A DNA stretch of 64,000 bases from Nageia nagi (lineage: Eukaryota; Pinophyta), in NCBI GenBank assembly GCA_050084985.1, contig JBITNC010000001.1, positions 208,444,001 through 208,508,000 of the forward strand, read 5' to 3'. Shown here piece after piece: positions 22,919 through 35,276 of this stretch. Each line of letters begins with the position of its first letter. The first letter of the stretch is position 1. Under the pieces are notes generated by a model. That model saw nothing but the letters and a program-made list of their open reading frames with translations, was not told where the DNA came from and ran no database searches. The translations under genes and the position numbers were made by a program.

Positions 22919-25290
22919 ATGAATCCATTTATGTTATTATTCATCCCTTTACCTAAAGCTCTTCAGATAATAGCTAGAGAAAATGATAAAATTAGGGTTT
23001 GTTCTACCTATATTGAAAATATGGATCTAAATGTAGGAAATCCTAAGGTGTCTAAAGGGAATGTTCATTTTAATGATTTTTGAAGAAGTATTAGGCACAA
23101 TCATAATCTACCTCTATAAGAACGTCATATTGATGCTCCCAGTGATACTAAATCCATAAGCTCTAGCAAGAAAATGGATATTATTAGTGAAAATACTAAT
23201 ATATTTGCTACTAATATTGATTAATTTGAATTTGAAAGTGTAATATTGAATAGTCATTTTGATGAAAGCAATAGTGAAATTCTTGAATTAGATAGAATTC
23301 CTATTCATGTTATATCTATATAGGAAGTACTATTTGATACAAAAGGTTAGAATATTTTCTCATTCATAATGCTTAAATTGTTATTTATATTCTAATAATT
23401 TATGAGCTTTCAAATTAATATGGATAGTTTGTTTTCATATGAAAATGCAAGATCCATGCATCAAAGGGCTCATGCCACTAATATGGATGCTGCTAATAAT
23501 ATACCTTCCTACAAATATGTCATTGAAATAATGGATGCGATCAAGATAGAGGTGCATATTGAAGTAACTACGTAGCCCCCAAGACATGTAGTCATTGAGG
23601 ATAGCATAATGGAGGATGTAGATGAAGATTATGAGTACTCATCCTAAAACTTGATCACTTTCTAAGAGATAAGTTTATTACAGGTAAGGATATTATACAA
23701 GATGATAACCATGATGATTAATTAAAGGAATAATTTTACAAAATTATTAATTATTTTTACAAGATACAACCTAATTGGATATTAGAAGAACATAATATCA
23801 AAACTAAAATTCTTCATGACTTTCAAAAAACTAGTAACTAGCATTTGGAAACCACTCAAAAATAAATGAAGGTTTTAGCTCTAATAATTGATAAAATAAA
23901 ACATGAATGAATAAATATAAATGGTTATTTTGCTATACTTAAAGAAAAAGAACTTAGAGAGGAAAAAAATCCAACTCAAACCCCTTCACCTCCCTTAAAA
24001 AAGGAGTCAAATGAGGAATACAAATAAAAGATAGAATTAGAATTAATTGATGATGATGATGATTTTTTATTTTGTTTGAATAGGCCATTAATAGATAGAA
24101 TTATTGGTAAATTAATTACTATGAAAAAGAGTATTAAGTTTACTAAATTTAATGGTTTGCAAGATCCTATGATACATTCTAGGAAATTTTAAGAAGAGTC
24201 TATGAAATATATGCATGATAAAGATATGCTTACTATATTATTCTCCCATAGGATGAAGGATGAGGCATTGAAATGGTATTTTTAGCTTCCTAAAAAGAGC
24301 ATTGATGGGTAAAAAGATTTAGTTCATCATTTTTTGAAAAATTTCAAGTACAATATTGCTAAAAAAAATTATTTTAAGGATTTATGTAAAATTAAACAAT
24401 TGCCTAATCAATCTATTCATGATTTTGTTAAAGTATGGATACACATTGCTAATAAAAGCACTATGCCTAAGTAAGATCTAAAAGATACATTTACAAATGC
24501 TTTTTTACCTATATATAAGCTATTAGTAATCTATAATCATAATATGACATTAAGAGATATGATGTATGTTGTGCTTAAAAAGAGCCATGCTATGTGTAAT
24601 AATAGTACCTCTACATATCAAAAGATAGCTCAAAACCTTGAGACTAGTAAAAAGGCTAAAGTAAATAATGTTATTCATAAATAAAAATCCAATCCTAATC
24701 TTAGGTAATAATTTAAATCTTTGACTAATACTATTGATAATATTTTTAATGTTTGGTTAAAACAAGTTCTTATTGAACTTCCTCCTATTATTGAGCCTAA
24801 ATTTCCCAATGGTGTACCTAAAAATTTTTGATATGAGGAATTTTGTAATTATCATAGGATTCTTATACATATAACATGCATTTGTAGGACCTTAAAGCAT
24901 ATTATATATGATTTCATTGATAAAAATACTATTAATATGGTTGATGAGGCTACTGAAGAACCTATACCTATAGATCCTAATAATGGATAGTTATGGGTGT
25001 TCACCAATACCCTACCTCCTTCACAACCAAAAGGTTACATTAGAATGGTAAATACTTTAAATTATTTACACTATTATTTTACTCATAAATGTAGATGTAG
25101 ACATAATACCCAAAAACAACTAGAAATGGAGCAAAAACCAACACCTCTAGCATTATAAATACCTGCTCCTTTGACACCAACAATGTGAAAAACTTGAAAC
25201 CAAAGGTACCTCTTTTTGTTCCTACATCTACAAAATGTCTCTAGGTTGAAAAAACCCCCATGTATGTAAATTTATTTGTTAAAATTTCAT
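22919..25290 (+). pseudogene. gag: Element C gag (decayed, long)
   Basis: A single frame can be followed from the ATG at 22919 for most of 790 codons, broken by stops at former CAA, CAG and CGA codons. It opens MNPFMLLFIPLPKALQII, shared with E at 40185. An acidic run precedes the capsid core at 24040-24500: DDDFLFCLNRPL, SIKFTKFNGLQDP, then DEALKWYF and IKQLPNQSIHDFVKVW. The nucleocapsid motif at 24830-24920 reads YEEFCNYHR and later CRTLKHIIYDF. The end carries a CRCRH patch and PTKCL-type tail. The same order is present in D and E, so this is the family's conserved structural protein. Confidence 0.88.
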
Positions 25291-25442
25291 GTTTGTACCT
25301 ATAGTGTATATTAGCTAGGTGGTGCATCTCTCTAGCCATTATGAATTATTACTTCTTCATCTCATGAATTGATTGCTTCTTCTAACTCCTTAAACTTTAT
25401 ACTAGCACTATTTCTTTATTTATTATTTCTTTCATGATTGTT

Positions 25443-25490
25443 CACATCACCAACAACATATTAGGTCTATTTCATGCCTTTAGCATCATG
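25443..25490. repeat. Paired-palindrome module
   Basis: Block 1 is CACATCACCAACAACAT, the spacer ATTAGGTCTATT, and block 2 TCATGCCTTTAGCATCATG. It lies between gag and the end of the antisense ORF of C. Confidence 0.65.
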
Positions 25491-25944
25491 CTTTTAATAA
25501 GATAGAATGTAAAAGGATAGCATTTTATTAATGGTTTTCATGTGTGGAGTCTATTGGACTAGTTATTTATTCATTTTCATGATATATAATAAGAAAAATG
25601 GATAAAAGTTTGATTGGATCCCTATTTCACCTTTGGCACCTACATCATGGGTTGATTGATCTTTTATTAGAAATGATTTATGATTTAGTTTTTGACTTAT
25701 GAAATGATTGAATTTAGTGCTTTGTGATTTGTTAAGATGCTCTTTACAATTATGTGAAATTACATTTATTAAGTGCATACTGTCCTTTAAGCAATTTTTT
25801 GATAATGCAAAATTAAAGACTTAGAAAATTAAAATACATTCACATTCACATAAAAATATATCAAACACATGAATTGAGTAAAAAAATAGATCATATATAT
25901 ATATCACAAAATGTAACTAAAAAATGGGGATATCCCATATATAT

Positions 25945-27655
25945 AGCCCTAACTAAGGAGTATCACTACCACCACTACTAGCAGTATCTCTTGTCCATGA
26001 CCTAACCCTACTATTGCTCCCACTACCTACCTTACCTAAGGTATCTCTAGAGATTCCACTTGTGGTAACTCCATGGATATTTAAGAGTTTCTTTTCCCTC
26101 ACATACTTCAAGTTCATGGTGGTGATCTCCTTGTCCTTGGCCTCTATCATATCCATATGTCCTTGAATAAAAGACCACTACTAGTCTAGAGGGGGCATAG
26201 TTATTCTCTCTTGTAACCTCTTCATGGATTGCTCTAGAGTAGTAATCTATGCATCTCACTTAACTATAGTAGCCTAAAGTATCATAACTTGGGCCTTCAT
26301 AGGCCTAATTATCATGACCTTTACTTCTAGGGAAGTAATCCACCTATCTACATCTTCTGTAACAAACCATAATTTAAGGTTAGTTGCATGTTCCTTATAT
26401 GAGTAAAAATTGAAAATCTTAAATTGCATAGTCTCTTACCTAGTGTTGCTAGATGCATAGTTGTAGCTGGCATGGCCAATCTTAGTGCTCCTAGTGCCTC
26501 TTCCTCTTGCACTAGTATTTCATGAATTAGGTTATTCACCTAGTATGGATTTTCCTTTGATGATCCCTCACTAGTAGCCTCATGCCCCTCCTCATCATCA
26601 TCCTAATATCTTTTGGAAAGACTCCTACCCATCATGTCATGTAATCAAGGGAAACTCTAGGAGCCATGGAAATATTGGTAGCATAATCCAATGTTCTAGG
26701 CTTCTCCCATGTGAGCCTCCATACTAGTATCACCTTCATTCCTACAAGCATGTCCCTCTTAGTCATGTAGCACTGATAGCACCCTAGAATTGGAGGGATT
26801 CCCTATTGGATCTTAAACTAATGTTGTACATGTTATGGATGGTAAGGCTCCACCACCTTCCTCCAAGTCTATATGAAGTAATCCTAGAGAAGACATGGTA
26901 GCTGGTGCACATCTACATCCCAAATAAAGTCTTAATAGCACAATCAAATTAGGTCCTTGTCCTATATTCCATTTACCTATCATATCCTTGCATCTAGCAA
27001 GTGGGGTACTTGTATGCTCCACCTATGGAGGTCTAACACACTAGGAAAATATCTCCTAGATACTTCCTTTCTTGCTACAATCCCATAGGCCTTATCATGG
27101 TAATGTGCTCTTATTCCCAAATCTAAAGAAGACTAAAATGAGCTATCATCATATTGAACTTATTATTGTTAATGAAGTTGTATAGATATCTATACAACTA
27201 GGTAAGAACCAATGGGTCCTATGCAAACTGACACACCTTTACTAAATTATCCTCTCAATGCTCCTAATCATGGTTTAACTCTCCTATTAGCTAAAGAGCC
27301 TCTTGGTTTTAAACATTATTATCTATAAGGTCCCTCTAATGTATGAGGCTTCCCCTAATGGGAATCCCCCAAATTTGATAAACATCAAGGAGGGTGATGG
27401 TCATTTCATTCGAGGGTAGGTGAAAAGAGTAGCAGTATGGATCCTACCTCTCTGCTAGTGTTGTTAGTAGTGGTAGGTCTTATTAAATGTGTATAGTGGT
27501 GGCTAGATCTACTAGAATGCATCTGGTAAGAATATAGTCCATGTGGTTAGTCCTAGGACAACTCCTCACCTTCTCTAAGGTGGTTGTAGTCGTCAATCCT
27601 CCTTGGATGAGAAACTTGCATTCTTACAAGGGAATAAATAATAAATTAATTAATA
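25945..27655 (-). pseudogene. Antisense ORF of element C with plant mobile domain (PMD)
   Basis: Lies opposite to the direction of C, downstream of gag. Around 27440-27370 the minus strand reads a stop in place of W in ER-W, then YSFHLPSNEMTITLLDVYQ and IWGIPIRG, matching the PMD signature (RW...T-x-F-H-LP-x-GE-x-T-I-T-L-x-D-V). Further on come FINNNKFNMMIAHFS and MIRPMGL. The C-terminal third is a charged helix-rich stretch followed by a Ser/Gly/Arg-rich tail (HGVTTSGISRDTLGKV, ending TASSGGSDTP at 25953). D and E carry homologous tails. PMD proteins are plant proteins frequently captured by transposons; what this one does for the element is unknown. Many stops; pseudogene. Confidence 0.8.
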
Positions 27656-29748
27656 ACATGATTTATTAAATTGAAAATATAAATTAAAAAAATCAAAAAA
27701 TAGTAAAACATGAATTTATCAAAGAAACATATAAGAAAATTCACTTACTACATGATCATATGGAAGGTAGCAAAGATACTCTACCATATGGCCCCTCTGA
27801 CCAGTAATGGGATGGCCAAAAACCCTCCATACCTTGTATGACATAAAAAGATAATAGAAAGTAATGATTAGGGAAAAAAATGGTGGTATGTAAGTAATAA
27901 TTATGTCTAGACAAGTCAAACATGCCCACACTCAATCGTAAACAACTATAAGGCATGTCAGTGCATTAGCAAGGCTTCACCAAGTTTAAGGGATTTAGAG
28001 CACTTAGAGTGGAAAGGCATCTTCCTTTTTCTTTATGGGTATTCCAAATCATTATTTTCTATGTTCATTTTGTAATGAATTATTTTAAATGCTTGCTATT
28101 TCTTTTTTAAAAATATTTTATGCAAATGAATTATTTTAAATGCTTTCTATTTCTTTTTCAAAAATATTTTATGCTAGTTTTATGCCATTAGCAGTGTCCA
28201 TTTCTTTGAGTTAAATGTGCATTTAAGGTCAAATGGTTTAAAATAGTGCATACATGCCTTTTTATTACCTATTGCTTATCTATCATTGAAATTGTGATAT
28301 TTTCATTATTTAAAATTATTCATAGTAACTATACACCTCCAACAACATGGAATAGACTAAATTAGCAAAAATTTTGAATGCACTATTTCAATTATTATTG
28401 TAATACATTTTATTGAATGATCAGTACACTCATAAAGTCGATCTATATGTTTAATTTTTATTAACAAACTTTCATTATATTTAAATTGTACCTTAATTTT
28501 TTATTTTCAAATTTACTTATTAATTATGCTTCATTATCTCTTGAAACTACATATTTCCCTTTCAATTGAATGCATTTTTTATTTTGAAAAATATAGTATC
28601 CTTTTCTATGCCACCAATGGTGTGAGGATTGTAAAATTGAGTTTTTTTCAAACAATTGCATGGCTAACTTATTATTTACAATCCAATGAAATGATTATTG
28701 GAATGTTATATAGCTTGTAAAAATAAATTACAAATATTGCTATCTTATAATCTCTCTAAAAATCTTATGATGAATTAGACTGCTTATTTTCTTTATAAAT
28801 TAAATAAATATGATATAGATGATTTTACATTTAATATCTTTTAAATTTCTACACTTGACATGGAAAATCTCATGCCACTAGCAACGTGTAACTTCTATAA
28901 ATCCTTTGCAATTGGGGCATGTTGTAATTTTGTTGAATATTCAACCATTTATATGATTTCTTCATACATATGAGTTGCTTTGCACATAAGGATCAATATT
29001 GTTGAAAAAATGATCATAAAAGTTTAGACATTCCATGGTGTTAGTGGCATGGATCTACATTGAAAATTCATGCAAATTGAAATACTATAATGAAAGGCCA
29101 AAGATTAACTAAATATATGGATTGAATATACTAATCCATTGATATATTGATATTATTTTACAACCATACTCTTCCCATGATAAAATGTTATTTTGTTACA
29201 AGACATCACCATTGTGAGTCACTAAATAGACATTTATATACTATGATTTGCCTATCACAATAGTCTATAAATCATGGATATTGCATGCCTAGGGCATTAC
29301 AAAGAACCTATGTGTTTGCTCTTTATATATTATGAGTTATCTATCACAGTAGTCTATGTATCATAGTTTATTTCACCATGAATCTCATCAACCATAGTGA
29401 CACATTGCATATTATATTTATTTCATCCTTTCTATTTCCATTACTTATTATTTCATGGATGTGATCTATGTAGGTATATGTTGCTTTGTTTTATAGGTAT
29501 TTTTCAAGTGGGTAGGATTAGAATCAACCACTCACCTCATAGAGGGACTCCTATTTTCGGTTTGCTTACCCAACATAGCATGAGCTAGGGGAAACCAAGA
29601 CCAAAAGGGGTAGAATAATAGACCATACTTAACATATCAATCAAATAGAAAAGTCCATTTTACTATTGAAAATCTTTTTCTCTTCTCTATACTTATTTAG
29701 GTTATGCAATTTCAAAGTTTTTCATTACATATCCAAAGAGGGGGAAAA
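27656..29748. other. Element C 3' untranslated region
   Basis: About 2 kb without a conserved frame. Single palindromic blocks occur at 28181 (TATGCCATTAGCAGTGTCC), 28331, 28607-28624 (TATGCCACCAATGGTGTG), 28871-28888 (CATGCCACTAGCAACGTG) and 29034-29052 (CATGGTGTTAGTGGCATGG). A ~60-bp local duplication (TGAATTATTTTAAATGCTT twice) lies at 28070-28160. It ends in the purine tract before the 3' LTR. Confidence 0.6.
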
Positions 29749-30477
29749 TGTAGATGCATAAAAATGATTTATTATTTATTTGATAAATCATATTTAGCAC
29801 ATTAAATGATTAAAAGGTAATAATATAAAAATTAAGATAAAATGCTATTATATTGCAATACCATGTGATAAGGCCAATGTAATATCATATACCATGGTTT
29901 ATATTTTAATTTATGTTGAATATTGAAATGATTATTATTATTACTATATATCAACCTCACCCCTTTCTATTTCCTTGCAAGTTATAATTATAGGAGGTGA
30001 AGATTAACATCCCTATTGTATCTCTCTAATAGGTGGTTTTCTCAAACATCAAACTTATAATGTCTCTTGATGCCACATATCTTAAGAACTTGTTAACTCT
30101 CTAAGCTCTATTATCTCTCTCTTGTCCACAATATGAAATTGCCACTTTTATGCAGTTAGCAACATACCTCTTCCATTTAGCCAATGTCATGCACCTTTAT
30201 GATTAGGAGGTTCAAATTTTAGGGAATGACTCTTGCATCCATTATATAAATCATTTATTGAGATCTCATATTAAGTTCAATCATAATCCTTTAAAGATCC
30301 ATTGTTCTTCTACTTTAAAGATTATGTGAACTGGATATAGTCCCCACTCTGTATCAAGTTTATATGTTTCATGTATATTTCTTATAATCTGGTATAGGGT
30401 TGTTATTCATTGTATTTATAGATCAAAAGTTATTTATTTATGTACTTATTAAATATTTACACATTTTAGGATTTAAA
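29749..30477 (+). repeat. 3' LTR of element C
   Basis: Starts TGTAGATGCATAAAA, ends GGATTTAAA, followed by ATGAT. It lacks the inverted insert present in the 5' LTR. Confidence 0.93.
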
Positions 30478-30542
30478 ATGATGTAATTAATGAAGAAATG
30501 ATGGGAATAATATAATACCAAGCCTTAAGAGCTCAACATTGG

Positions 30543-31205
30543 TGTAGACCCTAGATTATGTAAATAACATATATAAACATAATATAAATATACTAATATG
30601 ACACTTATTCAAATATATAAATAAATAAATGAAAAGTGTATACCTAATTATTAATGAATATGAAGGAATGGATTAGATTAGAGATAGACTTCAATGGGAA
30701 GGATGAATAATGTAAAACCAAATGATAACATCTCCTCTATTTGTAGCTCTAGATCATTGATTCGCATGATGTCAATGAAGTGCCAAATCTAGGGAGTGAA
30801 TGATGTTAAACATGTAGAATTAGATAACATGCAAAACATAGCATGTAATAATAGCTAATAGATCTTCCAAAAGGTGACATAAAGAGACACTGTAAGTATG
30901 AAGTATGGAAAAACCAACTATCAAAGAGATTCAATAGGGATGTCAACCTCCAACTCTTATATTTATAACCTATAAAGAAATATAAAGGAGTAAAAGCTAA
31001 GTCATAAAAATAATATAATCATGATTGTATTCAAGACACTTTAAAATATGAACCATGGTAAATAATATAAAATTTAATATAACACATGGTAATGCATTGT
31101 AATATCAACTTCACATTGACATTTTTAATATTAATTTTAACACTTTTAGAGATATCTTAAATATGATTTATTAAATAAATAATAAATTATTTTTAGGTGT
31201 CTATA
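30543..31205 (-). repeat. 3' LTR of element D (left copy)
   Basis: Begins TGTAGACCC and ends GGTGTCTATA. It aligns with 37842-38534, which has an extra ~30 bp. Confidence 0.9.
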
Positions 31206-32893
31206 TTTTTATCTTCTTTGGATATGAAATGAAAAACATTGAAATTGTATAATCCAAAGAATTTTAGAGAAGTGAAAAGTTTTTAGACTTAAAGAAAACT
31301 TCTCTTTCGTGATTCATATGCTAAGTATGATATCTTATTTTTCCTCTTTTAGTTTGGAATTGCCCCTTTCTTCTCACTTCTATAGGGTAATTAGAATAAA
31401 ATGATATCCTATGTATTAAGTAGATTTTTAGGTATTATGGTGGTCCTAACCTCTTGGAAAATTTGTGGAAATAAATGAAATAATACTTGAATAGATCACA
31501 TCCATGATAGGGATATTCAAATTAGAAGGCTTAAGGATGGAATTAATATAATATTACTTTGTAGGCTAATGTTATTGTAGAAAATTTTATACAATTATTT
31601 AGTTGATGAGATATTTGATATATCCCAAGCTTATCTTTCCTTTTTTCATATTGACTTGGAATTTTGAATACATTATGCTCATGGGTTTTCCATGGCCTAA
31701 AATTTGAAATATTGTTAGTACTATATGCATTGGAACATATTCACTTAAAAAAAAATATGCACTATATTTTTATGCCTCATATTTAGATATGTAATGCCCT
31801 ATTTTAGGAAATAACACCATGTTTATGATGCTTACATCCTAAATTCAACATATTGCACATCAAGGATGCATTGAGTTTCATGTAAACATCAAAATTTTCT
31901 TTTTCAAACTTGATTGTTACTATCATTTTAGGTTATATTTATGAAATAATGGCATTTTCAAAATCCATTTTAATAAGATAATAAATTTACCCCTTTTATT
32001 AAAATTACATTTAAAAGTAAAATGTGGGTGTCATTATTTTATTCAAGTTAGCTTTGAAAAAGGAATATTTTATGTAGATAACATATTATTCTACTTTAAG
32101 AACCATAAAAATTATTATTTCCATACATTTTTTTAGAGAAATTAAAAAGGGTGCATACCTAGGGTTTGAGACTAGAAAAGTATTATAATTCAAATTTTAA
32201 CCTATATTTTTTCATTTCTACTATAATTCACTGAGTTGGAGAGGTTTTTGATATTTTATCAAATCACCTTTCCTAATATGTATGCTACCTATCTAGATCT
32301 TTGGCTTATAATTTGTTGCATGGGATCATCTGACTATTACTTTAACTATCACTTGTTGGTGCTTATGCTAAAATGGTTGATTGGTTATTGATTGAGAGGC
32401 CCTTAGCTTAGAGATGGGGCCATGTGGTAAAGTATCAATGAATTCTCCCATTTGAATATGTGGTGAAACACTTGTTGATATTTCCATTATATTTTTTATT
32501 TTTCACCATTTTATGTCTTTCCTATAATTTTTCTATCTATCTAGGGTATGGGGTTTTTGATATTTTTATTTTTTAGTTTAATTAGAGGGAAAAGTTGGAC
32601 ATTGCTATTATAGGATAGAGTTTATTTTATGTAAATTATTTTTAGTATCTATTTGGTCAATCATTGATGTAATTTCTTAACATGCGGGTGTCAAAACTTT
32701 AGGTTGAAAAATCCTAATTTGTGGCTATGTTTAGTGAAGGTTGAGTTTTTGAGGGAAATTATCATAGTTTTTATTAATGATTCAATGAGGGGATATGTTC
32801 TTCATATTTTCATGACTCATTTACCCTATACATTTTAATTTTGCAATGTTTATTCATTTCATATTTAATTAATTAACTTGATTTATTATTTCC
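31206..32893. other. Element D 3' untranslated region
   Basis: Region between the left LTR and the antisense ORF. No conserved frame on either strand. Confidence 0.5.
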
Positions 32894-34735
32894 ATGGCAA
32901 GAATGCAAGCATTTGATAAAAGGGGATCCCATGAAGCTAGAGGCACTTAAGAAAGCACGAGCTTAGCCTAGATCAAAATGAGATAATGACATGTTTAAGG
33001 CTATGGATTTATATTATTTTTTCATAACAAGTCACATAAAAATCAATTTCTTATGTTGATGACTTTGGTTGAATGTTTGAAGTCAGATTCAAATAGTTTT
33101 CACCTCCTTACTAGTGAAATGACTATCACTCTTTTAGATGTGTATAGAATATGGCATGTTTCTATTCAGAGTAGGATCATATATCATCAATCCATTATGA
33201 ACTATGAGGAGAGGGAGCAACTATATCTATGGTTGAAAGGGAATGAGGATCATAATTAGGATCATAGGGTAGTGTATTTACATTCATGTTGGTAGGTTGA
33301 TCTAGGTAACATGGGTCTTTGGCTACTTGTGACATCTATCAAAATTATGTTTTTGTGCCCAAATAAGAATAAATATATATTTTATCTAAGGTTGGTTTAA
33401 ATAGTGCATGAAATATGCATATGGGGTACTTGTATGCATGTGGACCATTTATACTCTTACAATTATATTGAGACTTACATCATGTAGTGACCATGCAAAA
33501 GTCTAATGTCACTATGGCTTATGCTAGTTTACTTCAAGTGTGGGCATATGAACACATTATTATGTTAAGACCTATTGGATTGGATAGAGAGTAGAGTGAT
33601 GCCATAGATCCAACTATGTACTATTGGGTGTCCATTATTAGCTACTTCCAAGCACCATATGATATCAAGGAACAAAGGAGAGAGGTTGATGGACTTCAAG
33701 CTAAGGATATTATTTAGGTGGCATACCTATACTATGTGGGGGAGAAGGATGAACATAAGATTTATTATATTAGGTAACATTATTTTGTTTAGAATCCTAT
33801 ATAGGTCTTATGATAGTTTGGGTTAACTTAGAATATCCCTATAGGAATGGTTTATTACCTTCAGTAGAAGCATGAGGTGAATGCACCTAATGACATAGTG
33901 GTAATTCCTAATTGGATTAGCACATGGTAGGAACCCATTTATTTGGATAGTTTAATAGATATATCCTTTTCCCCTAGTGTTGTACTAGAGTATGAGGAAT
34001 GATGGGTAGGTATTAGGCCTACCCCCTTGGTATTGCTAAGATAGATGACAAGAATATGGAGGTAGAGATCCAAGAATCATCTAATGAGGATGATGAGAAT
34101 GTAGAGATGCCCACATGTAAGACATCTCCTCAAATGCACCTAGTTTTAGGATCCCACTCATTTGGGATATAATTACTTACAAAATCCACTCCATTTATTT
34201 ATGTAATTATATATTTTTAAGATTTTTAAATTTGCATTTCTAATTTATTTTAGTATTTTTAATATTAATATTTATTTTATTGATTTGGCATATGATGCTA
34301 CATCCAAGATAGTTACACTAGAGGGTGAGGTTGGATCTCTTCATCCATTTAAGGCTTAAGTGGAAAGGTTGAGACCTATGGAAGCTAATCTTGCTATGAT
34401 GAGAAGCACTTTGGATTAATAGGAGGCCTAGATTATTGTCCTTCAATAGGATAACAAATATTTAAAAGAGATAATGATCATGCCATGTCAAATGAATCTT
34501 AGGAATTTATGTTCAAGAAATTTGAGGGAAACCAAAGGTTACAATAGGAGGTTAAAGATGTTAATAAGAAATACATAAAGGCTAAGGCACTTCTAATCTC
34601 CCATGGTGTTATCAGTAGTAGGGTTATTGGTTCTCTAGGGGTGTCATTAGATAGTGTAGCTCAAAGGATACATAGGGTAGAGAGTGGGGATGTTGGTGGT
34701 AGCAAGGAGAGCCATGCATCAATAATTGTAAAAAT
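32894..34735 (+). pseudogene. Antisense ORF of element D with plant mobile domain (PMD)
   Basis: On the + strand, opposite to D. It opens at an ATG (32894) with MARMQAFDKRGSHEARG. Around 33097-33165 it reads SFHLLTSEMTITLLDVYR then IWHVSIQSR, the PMD core, and 33053-33259 remains open. Later come WLKGNEDHN, an MNTLLC-type helix region and, from about 34310, a helical heptad-like stretch followed by the Ser/Gly-rich tail HGVISSRVIGSLGVSLDS and ESGDVGGSKESH. Order and tail match the antisense ORFs of C and E. Stops are mostly TAG/TGA/TAA at likely Gln, Trp and Arg codons. Confidence 0.82.
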
Positions 34736-35276
34736 AGTCCCTTTTATCTATATAAATATATGAATATTTTATGTTAATTGAGTTTATTTGTTATTGAATC
34801 ATTTTTTTATTTTGTATCTTAAAGGAATATATTTATCATACATTTGAAATATAAATATTAACAATAAATTTAAATAAATAAAAAACTACCTAACATGAAA
34901 ACCAATTATCACTTGAAAATTTTGATAATTTATTTAGAATTAACCATAAGTTTCAATTTTTTCATAATGAACCATAAAAAGATCACATAACACAATCTTC
35001 AAACATTTTGAAACAAATAGTGAAAAAGTGAAACAACTTTATTTTCTTTTTTATTCTATAAAATCATGATGTAGATGTCATACCTATAAGAAGACTGCAT
35101 CTACATCATTAAACTTTGTAAATTTTAATGGAAAATATATGGACAACATGAAGTATAACTACCGAGAAACATAATGGTATATTCATAAAATTGAAAACAT
35201 ACATGAAAATATAAAAAATGGAAAAATATAAAAATACATTATGGTACTTAATCATTTTAAATTTTATGATTTAACT

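Larger units (their letters stand above)
22094..30477 (+). mobile_element. Element C: non-autonomous Tat-like element with antisense PMD ORF
   Basis: LTRs are 22094-22855 and 29749-30477, with perfect ATGAT duplications at 22089-22093 and 30478-30482, a TTTTGGTGAACTC primer site at 22856, and a purine tract CCAAAGAGGGGGAAAA before the 3' LTR. Inside are a long sense gag (22919-25290) and an antisense plant-mobile-domain ORF (25945-27655), then a 2-kb untranslated region rich in palindromic blocks. No protease, RT or integrase was found, and there is no room for a full pol. D and E have the same organisation. Confidence 0.9.
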
